Below, in pieces: positions 1 through 9,205 of a stretch of DNA of 64,000 bases. The translations under genes and the position numbers were made by a program. The stretch's first letter is position 1; the number at the start of each line of letters is the position of its first letter. The stretch spans positions 4,240,001 through 4,304,000 of the forward strand of contig NZ_CP116899.1 of the NCBI RefSeq assembly GCF_030997045.1. Direction: 5' to 3'. The notes under the pieces were generated by a model that searched no databases, had not been told where the DNA came from, and saw only the letters and a program-made list of their open reading frames with translations. Source of the stretch: Microbulbifer sp. TB1203. Lineage in GTDB: Bacteria; Pseudomonadota; Gammaproteobacteria; Pseudomonadales; Cellvibrionaceae.

Positions 1-1
1 C

Positions 2-217
2 TACGGTCTCGCTGCCTATGTGATGAGCGAGAATATCCGCCGCGCCAACCGCGTGGTGGAAGCGCTGGACTACGGTATGGTGGCCTGCAACGCCGGTGTG
101 TTTTCCACCACCGTGGCGCCCTTCGGCGGCAGCAAGGAATCCGGCATCGGCCGCGAGGGCGGCGTCGAGGGAATGGCGGAGTTTTATGAAACCAAGTACT
201 GCTGTTTTGGTGTTTAA
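2..217 (+). CDS. Succinate-semialdehyde dehydrogenase-like aldehyde dehydrogenase (C-terminal part)
   Basis: This is the last 71 codons of a gene that begins before the window. The residues resemble the C-terminus of NAD(P)-dependent aldehyde dehydrogenases of the GabD type: a YGLAAYV segment, then APFGGSKESGIGREGG, then an ETKY terminus. These enzymes oxidise succinate semialdehyde or a similar semialdehyde. The next gene on the same strand is an omega-amino-acid aminotransferase whose product would be a semialdehyde, so the pair probably works in beta-alanine/GABA or polyamine catabolism (inference). The catalytic Cys/Glu region is outside the window, so substrate specificity cannot be judged. 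Confidence 0.8.
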   Translation, partial: YGLAAYVMSENIRRANRVVEALDYGMVACNAGVFSTTVAPFGGSKESGIGREGGVEGMAEFYETKYCCFGV

Positions 218-227
218 GTCTCGCTGA

Positions 228-332
228 AACACATTGTCGTCATACCGGCGCAGGCCGGTATCCAGAAGCCACTGTGCTTCGGCCAGAGCTGCTGAGCTGG
301 ACCCCGGATCAAGTCCGGGGTGACGATGGAGA
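228..332. repeat. Intergenic palindromic repeats (GTCATACCGGCG / CCCCGGATCAAGTCCGGGG types)
   Basis: Two short inverted repeats lie side by side. The first has arms ACCGGCG..GCCGGT around 241-262. The second is the CCCCGGATCAAGTCCGGGGTGACGA palindrome around 301-325. Related copies occur near 5,520, 9,035, 15,150, 31,700, 35,960 and 45,060. They look like REP/MITE-type dispersed repeats without coding content. Confidence 0.7.
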
Positions 333-418
333 AATTAAATTTATAGAGGCGAATCTGGTGTTCGCCCGATTGAGCCAGAAACTTTTACGAATACACAGGG
401 AAACCGCGGAGCAAAACC

Positions 419-1732
419 ATGTCCGAACTGAACACAGATGCCTTCTGGATGCCTTTTACCCCAAACCGCACCTACAAGGCCGCGCCGCGCATCGTTGAGC
501 GCGCCGAGGGGATCTACCTGACCACGGACACCGGCCGGCAGATTATCGATGCCACCGCCGGCCTCTGGTGCAGCAACGCCGGTCACTGCCGCGCGGAGAT
601 CGCCGATGCGATTCACCGCCAGGCGCAGACCCTGGATTACAGCTCCATTTTCAATTTCGGCCACGAACTGGGCTTCCAATACGCCGAGCGCCTGATCAAG
701 CACACGCCCGACGGCCTGAATAAAGTCTTCTTCGGCAACTCCGGTTCCGAGGCGGTGGAGACCGCGCTGAAAATCGCCCTGCAATACCAGCGCGCACGGG
801 GCAAGGGCGAGCGCAAAATGCTGATCGGCCGCGAGAAGGGTTATCACGGGGTGAATTTCGGCGGTATTTCCGTGGGCGGCCTGCCGCCGAATTTCCAGGC
901 TTTCGGCCAGCCGCTGCAGGTGGCGCACCTGCCCCACACCCTGGATATCGAGCGCAACGCCTTCAGTCGCGGACTGCCGGAACACGGCGTGGAGCTGGCG
1001 GACGAGCTGGAGCACCTGGTGAATTTCCACGGTGCCGAACGCATCGCCGCGGTGATGGTGGAGCCCTTCGCCGGCGCCGGCGGTGTGATACTGCCGCCCA
1101 AGGGCTATCTCAAGCGGTTGCGCGAAATCTGCGACAAGCACGACCTGCTGCTGATTTTCGACGAAGTGATCACTGGCTGGGGCCGCATGGGTTCCGCCTT
1201 CGCGTCCATCGAGTTCGACGTTATCCCGGATATGATCACCTCCGCCAAGGGCATCACCAACGCGACAGTGCCCCTGGGCGCGGTGTTCGTGAAGGACGGA
1301 ATCTACAACACGGTGATGGACGCAGCCCCCGAGGGCACGGTGGAATTCTTCCACGGCTATACCTATTCCGCGCACCCGGTGGCCTGCGCCGCGGGCATGG
1401 CCACGCTGGATATCTACGAGCGCGAGGGTCTGCTCACCCGCGCCGGTGGCGATATCGGCAAACACTGGGAAAACGCCCTGCACAGCCTGGCGGACATGGA
1501 CAATGTGATCGATGTGCGCAACTACGGGCTGGTGGGCGCCGTGGAGCTGCGCGCGCCGGAAAATCTCAAGGGCAAGGTGGGCGGCAAGGCCTCCGCAATG
1601 GCCTGGGAGGCCGGGGTGATGGCGCGCGGTATCGGCGATGCCATCTGCATGTCGCCGCCGCTGATTATCGAGACGCACGAAATCGATACGATCGTGGAGA
1701 AGCTGCGTGGGGTGATCGGGTCGCTGGCCTGA
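419..1732 (+). CDS. Omega-amino acid--pyruvate aminotransferase (class III, PLP-dependent)
   Basis: The 437-aa product is a class III aminotransferase. Visible hallmarks are the SGSEAVETALK cofactor-phosphate segment near residue 105, the IFDEVITGWGRMG segment near residue 240 and the Schiff-base lysine in TSAKGITNATVPLG near residue 280. The N-terminal MPFTPNR and ATAGLWCSNAGH segments fit the beta-alanine:pyruvate transaminase subgroup. It would transfer the terminal amino group of beta-alanine or related omega-amino acids to pyruvate in the cytoplasm. It follows the dehydrogenase fragment after about 200 bp of repeats, so co-transcription is possible but unproven. ATG is preceded by a GGAG-like sequence. 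The exact amine donor is uncertain. Confidence 0.88.
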   Translation: MSELNTDAFWMPFTPNRTYKAAPRIVERAEGIYLTTDTGRQIIDATAGLWCSNAGHCRAEIADAIHRQAQTLDYSSIFNFGHELGFQYAERLIKHTPDGLNKVFFGNSGSEAVETALKIALQYQRARGKGERKMLIGREKGYHGVNFGGISVGGLPPNFQAFGQPLQVAHLPHTLDIERNAFSRGLPEHGVELADELEHLVNFHGAERIAAVMVEPFAGAGGVILPPKGYLKRLREICDKHDLLLIFDEVITGWGRMGSAFASIEFDVIPDMITSAKGITNATVPLGAVFVKDGIYNTVMDAAPEGTVEFFHGYTYSAHPVACAAGMATLDIYEREGLLTRAGGDIGKHWENALHSLADMDNVIDVRNYGLVGAVELRAPENLKGKVGGKASAMAWEAGVMARGIGDAICMSPPLIIETHEIDTIVEKLRGVIGSLA

Positions 1733-1750
1733 GATTCACAGACTACACTG

Positions 1751-1827
1751 GTGGGAGCGGCCCCTGGCCGCGATTGCAGTCTTGCAGAGTCGACTGGTTC
1801 GATCGCGGCCATGGGCCGCTCCTACAG
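1751..1827. repeat. REP-like palindrome, GGGAGCGGCC..GGCCGCTCC
   Basis: An inverted pair: GGGAGCGGCCCCTGGCCGCGAT at the left and ATCGCGGCCATGGGCCGCTCC at the right, about 75 bp in all. It sits downstream of the aminotransferase and can form a long hairpin. It belongs to the family seen again at 2,520, 5,433, 13,236, 36,299, 40,815 and 61,522. Confidence 0.75.
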
Positions 1828-1904
1828 TAAATTGCAAGGCTCACTAGCGTGATGTAGGGCGCCAGCTACACTTACCGAAAGTAGTAGCTGATTGGGAGCG
1901 CCCT

Positions 1905-2504
1905 ATGCCTACCGACGAAACTTCCATCTTCGCCACCCGCCCGATACTGCGGGTTCTCACTGAAAACTGGTGGCTGTTGCTCCTGCGCGGTATCGCCGCG
2001 GTGATCTTCGGCCTACTGGCCTTCGCCTGGCCGGGGCTCACCCTGCTCACCCTGGTGGTGCTCTTCGGTATCTATGTGCTGGTCGACGGGGTGCTGGCGC
2101 TGGTGGCGGCGGTTCGCGGGCGGCACAGGTCCACGCCGCTGTGGTGGCTGATTGTCGGCGGGCTGGTCAGTGTCGCCATCGGTGTGCTCATCTTCCTCTA
2201 TCCCCAGGTCACCGCACTGGTACTGGTTCTGTTTATCGGCGCCTGGGCGCTGGTGCGCGGGGTATTCGAAATCGTCGGCGCGGTGCGCCTGCGCAAGGAA
2301 ATCGACAACGAGTGGCTGCTGATTTTTATCGGCTTTCTGTCGGTGATTTTTGGCGTGGCGGTATTGGCCGCTCCCGGTGCCGGGGCGCTGGCGTTGGTGT
2401 GGCTGATCGGGGCCTACGCCTTTGCCTTCGGGCTGCTGCTGATCTGGCTGGCCCTTCGTTTGCGTAAGCACCATAAGGGTGTGGAGAAAACGGAGAAGGT
2501 TTAG
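1905..2504 (+). CDS. HdeD/DUF308 family membrane protein
   Basis: The 199-aa protein is almost entirely hydrophobic, with about six predicted membrane spans in three similar pairs (WWLLLLRGIAAVIFGLLAF, then LWWLIVGGLVSVAIGVLIF, then EWLLIFIGFLSVIFGVAVL). This internal repeat is typical of DUF308/HdeD proteins, whose E. coli member is linked to acid resistance. The C-terminus is a short basic tail (LRKHHKG). ATG at 1905 follows a GGGAGC ribosome binding site. It stands alone between repeats, so no partner is suggested. The physiological role here is unknown. Confidence 0.85.
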   Translation: MPTDETSIFATRPILRVLTENWWLLLLRGIAAVIFGLLAFAWPGLTLLTLVVLFGIYVLVDGVLALVAAVRGRHRSTPLWWLIVGGLVSVAIGVLIFLYPQVTALVLVLFIGAWALVRGVFEIVGAVRLRKEIDNEWLLIFIGFLSVIFGVAVLAAPGAGALALVWLIGAYAFAFGLLLIWLALRLRKHHKGVEKTEKV

Positions 2505-2519
2505 CCATCAAGCAGACTT

Positions 2520-2606
2520 GGGATCGCGGCCATGGGCCGCTCCTACAAAATGTGAAATAACACCTTGTAGGAGCGGCGGGGCGGCCATCCGCCCATGGCC
2601 GCGACA
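2520..2606. repeat. REP-like palindrome pair
   Basis: GATCGCGGCCATGGGCCGCTCC is followed after a short AT-rich spacer by TTGTAGGAGCGGCGGGGCGGCC and the complement of the first arm. It lies between the HdeD gene and the convergent M1 peptidase gene and could act as a bidirectional transcript end (inference). Confidence 0.7.
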
Positions 2607-2684
2607 AATCGGCAGGATAGCCGATTTGAACGCCGAAGGCGCCCGAAGGGCGAGCGCCAGGGATGGCGTGAGTTAGCAGAGTTT

Positions 2685-5360
2685 CTACATCGCTAGGGAC
2701 TGCAAGACCCCACCCAAACCAAGCCCCCTCTCCCGCAGCGCCATACACAACTGAATCTGCTCCTCCGTCTGCGCCAGGCTGCGCTGATAGCCGGGCGCCA
2801 GTTTGCCCTGCTCCGCAAACAGCTGCTGCACTTCGCCGAGCTGGTCCGCGTCGCAGAAGGCGCGGGCGAAAGCCGGGGTATGGCGGCGCCACTGTTCCGG
2901 AATCTTGTCGACCACCTGGGGGAAATTCTGTCGCAGCCACTGCCAGTGCTGTTGCTGTAACGCCGGTTCGGCGAGAGCGTTGGCGATCAGGCCGAAGGCC
3001 TCGCGAGCGCCCAGCTGCTCGCTGAGCGCCAGCTGGTGAATCCGCTCCAGTTGCCCGGCGTTGTCGCTGCGGCCGATGGCGTTGGCGCTGGCGTTCTCGA
3101 ACAGCGGGTCGTCCAGTTCGCCGCGCACCGCGATCAGGTGCTGCAGAAAATCATCGCCGGAATCCTGCACGGCGACGGTGAGCGCGGCTTCATAGAGGTC
3201 GGAGTCCAGCGCCTTTTCATCCCTTTCCTGTTTGAAGCCGGTAAAGGCCATCGCCCTTTCCGCCAGCTGTTTGCGTGCGGCCGGTTCCCCGGCGGTGAGC
3301 GCCATAAATTCCAGCAGTTCGCTGTGCAGCAGCTGTTTTTCACTGTCGCCGCTGCCGGCGGTTTGTTGCAGCAGGGGCTGATACAGGTCCTGCGCAAACT
3401 GTAGGAATGCAGGCTGGATTTCGCCGCCCAGGTAGTTGCGGCGGTATTTCTCCAGGTAGCGCAGGGGGGCGGTGACCACCTGGCGCTTGTCCGCGGCGGC
3501 GGACTGCCGCACCAGTTGCAGCAGGGTGGATTCCGGCAGCCCGCCCGCCTCGAAGGCGGCGAAGGCGCTGTCGATAATGGACAGTTGCTCGGTAGGGCCG
3601 AAGCCGGCGAACTGCGCCAGCAGCGCCTGCCACTGGGGCTCGTCCAGGGTCCAGCGGTAGTAGCCGCTGCCCTGGGCATTGGGCAGTATCCACTGCGGGC
3701 ACTGTTCGCCTTCCAGGGCCAGGGTCTGCTGCGGCTCGGAAAGTATCAGGCACTGTTCCGAGCCGGAGTCCGTGCGCAGGCACAGCGGAATGCTCCATTT
3801 CTGACCCGCGTCTTCAATGGGCGAGCCGAGTGGTTTGTATCGGCTCTGGCGGATTTGCAGCTGGGTTTTGCCGGCGTCGCAGTCCAGCGTGAAGGCCAGT
3901 TGCGGCACGCCCTTCTGCTCCACGAAGCTGCGGAAGGTTTCGGTCAGTTCCGGGGTCTTGGTCTCCTCGCCGATCACCTGGTAAAAATCCGGCGAATCCG
4001 CCTCACCCTCGGCGAAGGCCTCGATATAGCGGCCCAGCGCCGGGCGGAAATGCTCCGCGCCGAAGTAGCGGTCCACCATATGGATTACACCCAGGCTCTT
4101 GGAATAGGTGATGGCATCGTAGGCGTTGCGGATATTGTTGTTGTCGCTGATCGGCTCGCGAATCGCGCGGGTGCTGGCCAGGGAGTCCAGTTGCATGGCG
4201 CTGATCGCCCGGGTGGCCGCGTTCAGGTCGTGGCCGCCTTCCGGTTCGAACAGGGTCAGCGCCAGCGGCGTGCCCCAGGTGGCGAAGCCCTCTTTCAGCC
4301 ACAGGTCGTCCCACCAGGGCGGGGTGACCAGGTTGCCGAACCACATATGGGCGATTTCGTGTGCGTGCACGCCCAACAGTGACAGGCGCGCGCCGGGGGC
4401 CGGCTTGTCGCTCACCAGGATGCGCTGCTCGCGGTAGGTGATGGCTGCGGAAAGCTCGGTTGCGCCGCTGGGCCACTGGGGCGCGGCGATGATATCGAGC
4501 TTGTCGAAGGGATAGGGGCGGCGCAGTTCCCGCTCGAAAATCTCCACCAGGCGCGGGGTGACGTCGAGAATGTAATTCATATCCCCGCCGCGGCCCTTGC
4601 GCGCAAAGCCGCGCAGGGGAATGGGCTCGGAGCGGAATTCGTTGGCGGGGATCGCCGGGCGCTCGACGATATCGAAAGGCCCCACCGCCAGGGACAGCAG
4701 GTAGGTGGACATGGGCCGGGTGGTGGCGAAGGTCACCTTCTCCAGGCCCTCGCCGGCCGCTTCCCGCGCGACCTCCGGGCCGTTGCCGATGGCCGCGTAA
4801 CCGGCGGGCACGGTCAGGCTGATATCGAAGGTGGCTTTCAGCCCGGGCTCATCGAATCCGGGCAGGTACTTGCGCGCCTGGATGGATTCGGATTTGGCCA
4901 GCGCATAAGCGCTTCCCTGCTCCTCCACCTTGAACAGGCCCGCCAGGTTGCGATCAAAGGGCGCGCTGTATTTCAGACGCAGGGTGAATTTGCCCGCGGG
5001 CAGCGCCTCGGTGAATTTCACCGCGGCCACGCCGCTGTCCAGCACCTCTTTGTATTCCGCGGGGATTTCCCGCTCCGGCAGGATTGCGGTGGCCTCGCTT
5101 ACCCGAAGGTTTTTGCCGTGCAGCCAGATTTGCTCCGCGGCTTTGTCCAGTTGGATATCGATCTCCACGGTGCCGGAGAAGTCGTCCCGGCGCGGGTCCA
5201 GCAGCAGGTCCAGGCGGTAAGCCTGGGGGCGCACGCCCTCCGGAAGCTTGCCCGCCGGGGCCTCGCTATCGGCAGTTGCGGTGGAGTTTTCAGCGGGGCT
5301 GCAGCCGGCCAGCACCAGGAGGGGGAGGGCCAGCAGGTAGCGCAGAATCAGTGTTTTCAT
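2685..5360 (-). CDS. M1 family metallopeptidase, lipoprotein (variant exopeptidase motif)
   Basis: The 891-aa product starts at the ATG giving MKTLILRYLLALPLLVLAGC, a lipoprotein signal with LAGC lipobox. A longer frame exists, but the signal peptide fixes the start. Zinc-binding HEIAHMWFGNLV sits near residue 330, followed by the distal Glu in LKEGFATW. The substrate-amino-group motif, GAMEN in classical M1 aminopeptidases, reads GATEL here. The C-terminal half is the helical ERAP-like domain. It would trim peptides in the periplasm or at the outer membrane. Two further M1 lipoproteins lie at 31.8 and 36.4 kb and keep GAMEN, so this is a distinct subfamily. The metallopeptidase call is firm, strict aminopeptidase activity is not. 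Confidence 0.88.
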   Translation of the reverse strand: MKTLILRYLLALPLLVLAGCSPAENSTATADSEAPAGKLPEGVRPQAYRLDLLLDPRRDDFSGTVEIDIQLDKAAEQIWLHGKNLRVSEATAILPEREIPAEYKEVLDSGVAAVKFTEALPAGKFTLRLKYSAPFDRNLAGLFKVEEQGSAYALAKSESIQARKYLPGFDEPGLKATFDISLTVPAGYAAIGNGPEVAREAAGEGLEKVTFATTRPMSTYLLSLAVGPFDIVERPAIPANEFRSEPIPLRGFARKGRGGDMNYILDVTPRLVEIFERELRRPYPFDKLDIIAAPQWPSGATELSAAITYREQRILVSDKPAPGARLSLLGVHAHEIAHMWFGNLVTPPWWDDLWLKEGFATWGTPLALTLFEPEGGHDLNAATRAISAMQLDSLASTRAIREPISDNNNIRNAYDAITYSKSLGVIHMVDRYFGAEHFRPALGRYIEAFAEGEADSPDFYQVIGEETKTPELTETFRSFVEQKGVPQLAFTLDCDAGKTQLQIRQSRYKPLGSPIEDAGQKWSIPLCLRTDSGSEQCLILSEPQQTLALEGEQCPQWILPNAQGSGYYRWTLDEPQWQALLAQFAGFGPTEQLSIIDSAFAAFEAGGLPESTLLQLVRQSAAADKRQVVTAPLRYLEKYRRNYLGGEIQPAFLQFAQDLYQPLLQQTAGSGDSEKQLLHSELLEFMALTAGEPAARKQLAERAMAFTGFKQERDEKALDSDLYEAALTVAVQDSGDDFLQHLIAVRGELDDPLFENASANAIGRSDNAGQLERIHQLALSEQLGAREAFGLIANALAEPALQQQHWQWLRQNFPQVVDKIPEQWRRHTPAFARAFCDADQLGEVQQLFAEQGKLAPGYQRSLAQTEEQIQLCMALRERGLGLGGVLQSLAM

Positions 5361-5432
5361 AGCGGATCGGTGCCTGGCAAAAACGGCCATTGTACCGATT
5401 CATTTGGGGATTGCCTGGGGGGCCTGGATATT

Positions 5433-5592
5433 GTCTGTAGGAGCGGCCCATGGCCGCGATAGCGGGCCTGCGGCCCGCAAGCCGAGCTGGGGCTCGGCGG
5501 TCCGTCCCTACAACGTATTCTCGTCATTCCGGCGCAGGCCGGAATCCAGGTGCCACGGGACTGGATACCGGCCTACGCCGGTATGACGAGAT
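5433..5592. repeat. Composite of REP-like repeats
   Basis: A GTAGGAGCGGCCCATGGCCG unit with GCGGGCCTGCGGCCCGCAAG is followed by a GTCATTCCGGCGCAGGCCGGAATC palindrome and a GGATACCGGCCTACGCCGGTAT palindrome. The first half matches the sequence near 61,523. It fills the gap between the M1 gene and the CocE-type gene. Confidence 0.7.
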
Positions 5593-5598
5593 CCGCGA

Positions 5599-7149
5599 TT
5601 ACAGATGCGGAATCGTCAGTTTGGACTGGCGATTACTGCGATAGGGCACCTCGATCCGGTAGTCGGTGTCTTCCGGCTTCTGGTAAATCGCCCCCTCGGT
5701 GTCGATCGCCAGGGTCACCAGGTGCCCCGCCGGCACGTCGTAGCTGGTGGTAAAGAAATCCACGCTGATTTTCTGCGCCTGCCCCACCGCCGCATTGTGC
5801 AGGGTGACCGGCGCGTGGGTGATCAGGCGGCCCAGGCCCAGCAGGTCGGTGTCGTAGAGGTGCAGCTGCAGTTGTACCTCCGGCTTGCTGGGCACTATCC
5901 ACAGATCCAGCTGCGGGGTGCCGCGGATTTTCAGGGTGCTCCACTGCAGCGGCGAGTGGTACTCGATGGCGTGATAGCCGTTGATGCCCAGCATGCTGGT
6001 GTACACCGGAATGCCGAAGCCCTCCAGCGCGTCGGAGATCAACGGGATGCCGGTGCCGGCCAGAGTGTCGGCGCCGCCGTGGAAGCGGTTGTCCCAGTTC
6101 CAGCCGGAGTAGCCGCTGCTCTTCAGGCCGCCGCTGTTGAAATAGGTCAGCCGCGGGTGCAGGTACCAGGTGCTGCGATTCCGGGTTACCGGGAAATCCT
6201 CGAACTGCTCCAGACGATTGCTGATGCGCACCGTCATGTCCACTTTGGGCTCGCGGTGGATGCCGTTGTCGACGCCCTTCAGGTGATGGTCGAACCAGCG
6301 GAAGCCGGTGGCCCAGATGTGGCCGTCATTGCCGCCCAGGGTTTCCGTAATCGCGTGGGTGCCGGGATTGAGCAGCAGTTTTTTCGGGCCCTCCAGCAGG
6401 GTGTAGAGGTCGATCATGCTATTGGGCTTGAACAGGTAGTCGGCGAAGTTGTTCGACATCAGCACAGCGGTGCCGTTGGTATTCAACTGGTCCACAAAGC
6501 TGAGTGCCGAGCGGGGCGCGGCGAATTCCAGTACGCCGTCGATATTCTGCCCGCTGCGCAGGTCGCTCCAGACGCGATCCACCTGAGCGTCCAGGTTCAG
6601 TGCCGAGGCGGTGAGCAGCGTGCCCCACACCAGGTTGACGGTCTCGTTGGGGTAGAGCCCCTCCACCACGTCGGACCAGCCGGACAGCGCGGCCACCGCA
6701 TCCACCCGTGGGTGTGCCGCCGCGGCCAGCAGCGAGACGCCGGCGCCGTAGGAGATGCCGGCCAGGCCCAGCTTGCCCACCGGGTAGCGGTCCTCCAGCC
6801 AGTCGATCAGCACGCCCACGTCGGCAATACTGTCGCTGCCCGCCACATCCACCAGGCCGCCGGACTGGCCGAAGCCGCGGGTGGAATAGCTCATCACCAG
6901 GTAGCCGTTATCGGCCAACTCGGCGGCTTGCAGCAGGTATTGGTGCTTCTCCAGCGCCCAGCTGTTGGTGAACAGCACCGTGGGATAGCCGCCGGCGGGT
7001 GCTGGGCCCTCAGGCACGAACAGGTTGGCGTCCAGCTCGGTGCCATCGAAGGTGGTGATGTCCAGGTCGTGAATAAAGGTGGGGGCGGCAAGGCTCTGCG
7101 CCGCCAGCAGGGCGCCGCCGAGCAGCGCCAGGAGCGGGGAAATTTTCAT
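5599..7149 (-). CDS. Secreted CocE/NonD-type alpha/beta hydrolase (X-Pro dipeptidyl-peptidase-like)
   Basis: The 516-aa protein begins with a Sec signal peptide (MKISPLLALLGGALLAAQSLAA). An alpha/beta hydrolase fold follows, with the nucleophile Ser in GISYGAG near residue 143. The RGFGQSGG turn upstream is typical of CocE/X-Pro dipeptidyl peptidase S15-like enzymes. The C-terminal 200 residues, including PQLDLWIVPSKPE and PAGHLVTLAID, fit the jelly-roll X-Pro-DPP C-terminal domain. Candidate acid and His lie in HLKGVD and NPGTHAITE. It would be a periplasmic or secreted esterase or peptidase, with unknown substrate. Both neighbours are metallopeptidase-like lipoproteins, which hints at peptide scavenging. 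Confidence 0.82.
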   Translation of the reverse strand: MKISPLLALLGGALLAAQSLAAPTFIHDLDITTFDGTELDANLFVPEGPAPAGGYPTVLFTNSWALEKHQYLLQAAELADNGYLVMSYSTRGFGQSGGLVDVAGSDSIADVGVLIDWLEDRYPVGKLGLAGISYGAGVSLLAAAAHPRVDAVAALSGWSDVVEGLYPNETVNLVWGTLLTASALNLDAQVDRVWSDLRSGQNIDGVLEFAAPRSALSFVDQLNTNGTAVLMSNNFADYLFKPNSMIDLYTLLEGPKKLLLNPGTHAITETLGGNDGHIWATGFRWFDHHLKGVDNGIHREPKVDMTVRISNRLEQFEDFPVTRNRSTWYLHPRLTYFNSGGLKSSGYSGWNWDNRFHGGADTLAGTGIPLISDALEGFGIPVYTSMLGINGYHAIEYHSPLQWSTLKIRGTPQLDLWIVPSKPEVQLQLHLYDTDLLGLGRLITHAPVTLHNAAVGQAQKISVDFFTTSYDVPAGHLVTLAIDTEGAIYQKPEDTDYRIEVPYRSNRQSKLTIPHL

Positions 7150-7470
7150 GGGTTTCTCTCATCGCAATTATTATGTTTATTTGTGACCGGCCGGTATTCA
7201 TTGGTCACCTGCCAACTATAAGGTCTGGAACTGCCGCTCGATGCCCTCGTGAATGAAAACTGAGAAGCAGTTCCCGGTCATTGGCGTTTGGAGGAACCTT
7301 AAGAAGTCGCGGTAAAAGCTGACTTGCACGGACCTTTCAGTCCCAGAAAACCCGATGGATACTGGGTTTTGGTCTAAAATTGTTCTTTTTTTGATCAATA
7401 AAAACGGTTACTGTGTGCTTCCACTTTTTGCCACGGAGGGTCCACAAGAAGTAACCCGGTGGTCAGAAAT
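7150..7470. other. Divergent intergenic region with a small hairpin
   Basis: No gene is seen between two divergent signal-peptide genes. A stem AAAACCC..GGGTTTT with a 10-base loop lies near 7,345-7,370, followed by an AT-rich run (7,372-7,400) that could carry promoters. No operator could be assigned. Confidence 0.4.
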
Positions 7471-8991
7471 ATGTTTTCCCGTGCACTCGCATTCCTGGTA
7501 ATTTTTTTCAGTTTTGCCCTTTTCGCCTGCGGCGCCCAGCGAAACCTGGAACTGGGGGAAGAGACCTGGTATCAGGTCGACAGCGCCAACTTCCGCATCA
7601 TCACCAACGGTGACCCTGAGGCTGTGAAAATCCTCGCCTCGGACCTCGAGCGCTACCGCGCCGTGGCTCTGACACTGATGCCTGGAAGTAAAGCGGGGCA
7701 AAAGCTCACCATTTACGCCGCCGCCGATCGCCAGACCTACGGCAGCCTGGTGGGCGCGGAGCTGGGGGAACTCACCAACGGCTTGTACGACACAACCGCC
7801 CAGGGCAGCTACGCCCTGGTGAACCTGGACGGCCGCAGCGGCGAGCGCCAGCTGGCGGCGCGGGAGTTCCTGTTCCACGAGTACACCCACTTCCTCAGCT
7901 ACAACCGCACCACCATTCATTACCCCTACTGGTACAGCGAGGGCTTCGCCGAGTTCATGTCCACCATGGACTTCCCCGCCAAGGGCCACTATGAGATTGG
8001 TGGAATCCCGGAAGAGCGGGCCATGACCCTGCTCTACACTGAGCCGCTCCCTCTGGAGCAGCTGCTGCGCGCTACCGTGCAGAATATTCCGGACGAGGAG
8101 AAAAGCCGCGTTTACGCCAGCGGTTGGATGCTGGCCCACTGGGTGATCATGGAGAGTGGCAAAGCCGAGGAATTCAAGGAGTATGTGAAGGCCTACAACA
8201 ATGGTGCCGATCCGGTGGAGTCGCTGGAACGCGCGCTCGGGATGACGCTGGCGGAGATAGACCGCGAGTACAAAAGGTTGTTCCAGGAAGGCAAGTTCGA
8301 CCTGGCCAGCGGCGTGGTGCCGACGGACTTCCGCGAGGTCAACCCGAGGGTACACCGCCTCCTGCCGCAGCGCGCAATGGCGGAAGTGGGCCGCTTCCTG
8401 GTGCTCTCCGGCTACAACCTGGGAGAGCTGTACTCGCTGGTGCAATATGCCCGCGCCAAGAACATAGCCAGCCCGGAACTGACCGCGGTGCAGGCGGAGG
8501 CGGAAATCAGGCTGGGGAATTTCGACCGCGCCGAGCGCCTGCTGGCTACGATTCCCGTGTCCGAGCGCAACAAATTCTGGTACCAGAGCGCCGACGCCTG
8601 GCTGGGCGTCAACCGCGAGATGTTCAAACCCGGTCCGGCGCGCGATCGCCAGCGGCTGGAAAAGGCGCGTGACAAATTCAAGTTCCTGGTCAACAACGAA
8701 TCGGACAACGCCTCCCACTGGTACGGCCTGGCCATGGCCATGGAAATGCTCGACTACCCGCGGGAGAAATACACCCAAATGCTTGAGCAGGCCTACCTGC
8801 GCGCTCCGCGCCAAGTGGAAATTTCCCAGTGGCTGGCGATGGAACTGTACGAGCAGAAAGATGCCGAGTACTTCGCCCAAGTGGCCCAGCCGCTACTGCT
8901 GGAACTGACCAACGAGGACGAGTACCAGCAGATGAAGATGATGCTGGCGGAGCTGAAGCCGAAAGCCGGGGCGAAAAAGGCTGTGCAGTAA
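7471..8991 (+). CDS. Lipoprotein with HExxH metallopeptidase (MA-type) domain
   Basis: The start is taken at ATG 7471, giving MFSRALAFLVIFFSFALFACG, a lipoprotein signal. A GTG four codons upstream is the alternative. Near residue 135 it has HEYTHFLSYN, then WYSEGFAEFMS about 20 residues on, the HExxH..EGxAE pattern of the peptidase MA family (DUF1570-like). The C-terminal 230 residues look alpha-helical, with TPR-like stretches such as AEIRLGNFDRAERLLATIP. It probably acts as a periplasmic or outer-membrane peptidase. It is monocistronic as far as seen. Confidence 0.78.
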   Translation: MFSRALAFLVIFFSFALFACGAQRNLELGEETWYQVDSANFRIITNGDPEAVKILASDLERYRAVALTLMPGSKAGQKLTIYAAADRQTYGSLVGAELGELTNGLYDTTAQGSYALVNLDGRSGERQLAAREFLFHEYTHFLSYNRTTIHYPYWYSEGFAEFMSTMDFPAKGHYEIGGIPEERAMTLLYTEPLPLEQLLRATVQNIPDEEKSRVYASGWMLAHWVIMESGKAEEFKEYVKAYNNGADPVESLERALGMTLAEIDREYKRLFQEGKFDLASGVVPTDFREVNPRVHRLLPQRAMAEVGRFLVLSGYNLGELYSLVQYARAKNIASPELTAVQAEAEIRLGNFDRAERLLATIPVSERNKFWYQSADAWLGVNREMFKPGPARDRQRLEKARDKFKFLVNNESDNASHWYGLAMAMEMLDYPREKYTQMLEQAYLRAPRQVEISQWLAMELYEQKDAEYFAQVAQPLLLELTNEDEYQQMKMMLAELKPKAGAKKAVQ

Positions 8992-9004
8992 CTGTCGATC
9001 ACCT

Positions 9005-9146
9005 ATAGGGCGCTTCTAAAAATTCGTTTCTCGTCACCCCCGCGAAGGCGGGGGTCCAGTAACCGCGGTTGGATTCCCGCGTGAGCTTCGCTGCTCTGAC
9101 GAGTCGCGGGAATGACGATTTCTAGAGGTGCCTTATAGGTGACAGT
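9005..9146. repeat. MITE-like element, family B (GGGCGCTTCTAAAAAT ends)
   Basis: The left end TAGGGCGCTTCTAAAAATTC and right end GATTTCTAGAGGTGCCTTAT are imperfect inverted repeats. The interior holds GTCACCCCCGCGAAGGCGGG and GCGGGAATGACG. A closely similar element lies at 35,936-36,056. The flanks CACCTATA and TATAGGTG are themselves inverted. Confidence 0.7.
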
Positions 9147-9205
9147 GGCCTCCCGGGGGCTTTTACCCTATAGGAGCCTGCGTACAGGCGAACAAAAAGC
9201 TCTGC

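Noticed and set aside
341..1678. Long minus-strand open frame opposite the aminotransferase gene
   Set aside because: It mirrors the codon structure of a clear class III aminotransferase on the plus strand. High GC keeps the opposite frame open. The same applies to large shadows opposite the M1, M16, FadB-like and kinase genes.
5404..5753. Several short plus-strand frames after the M1 gene start
   Set aside because: They consist of REP-like palindromes and read into the 3' end of the opposite CocE-type gene.
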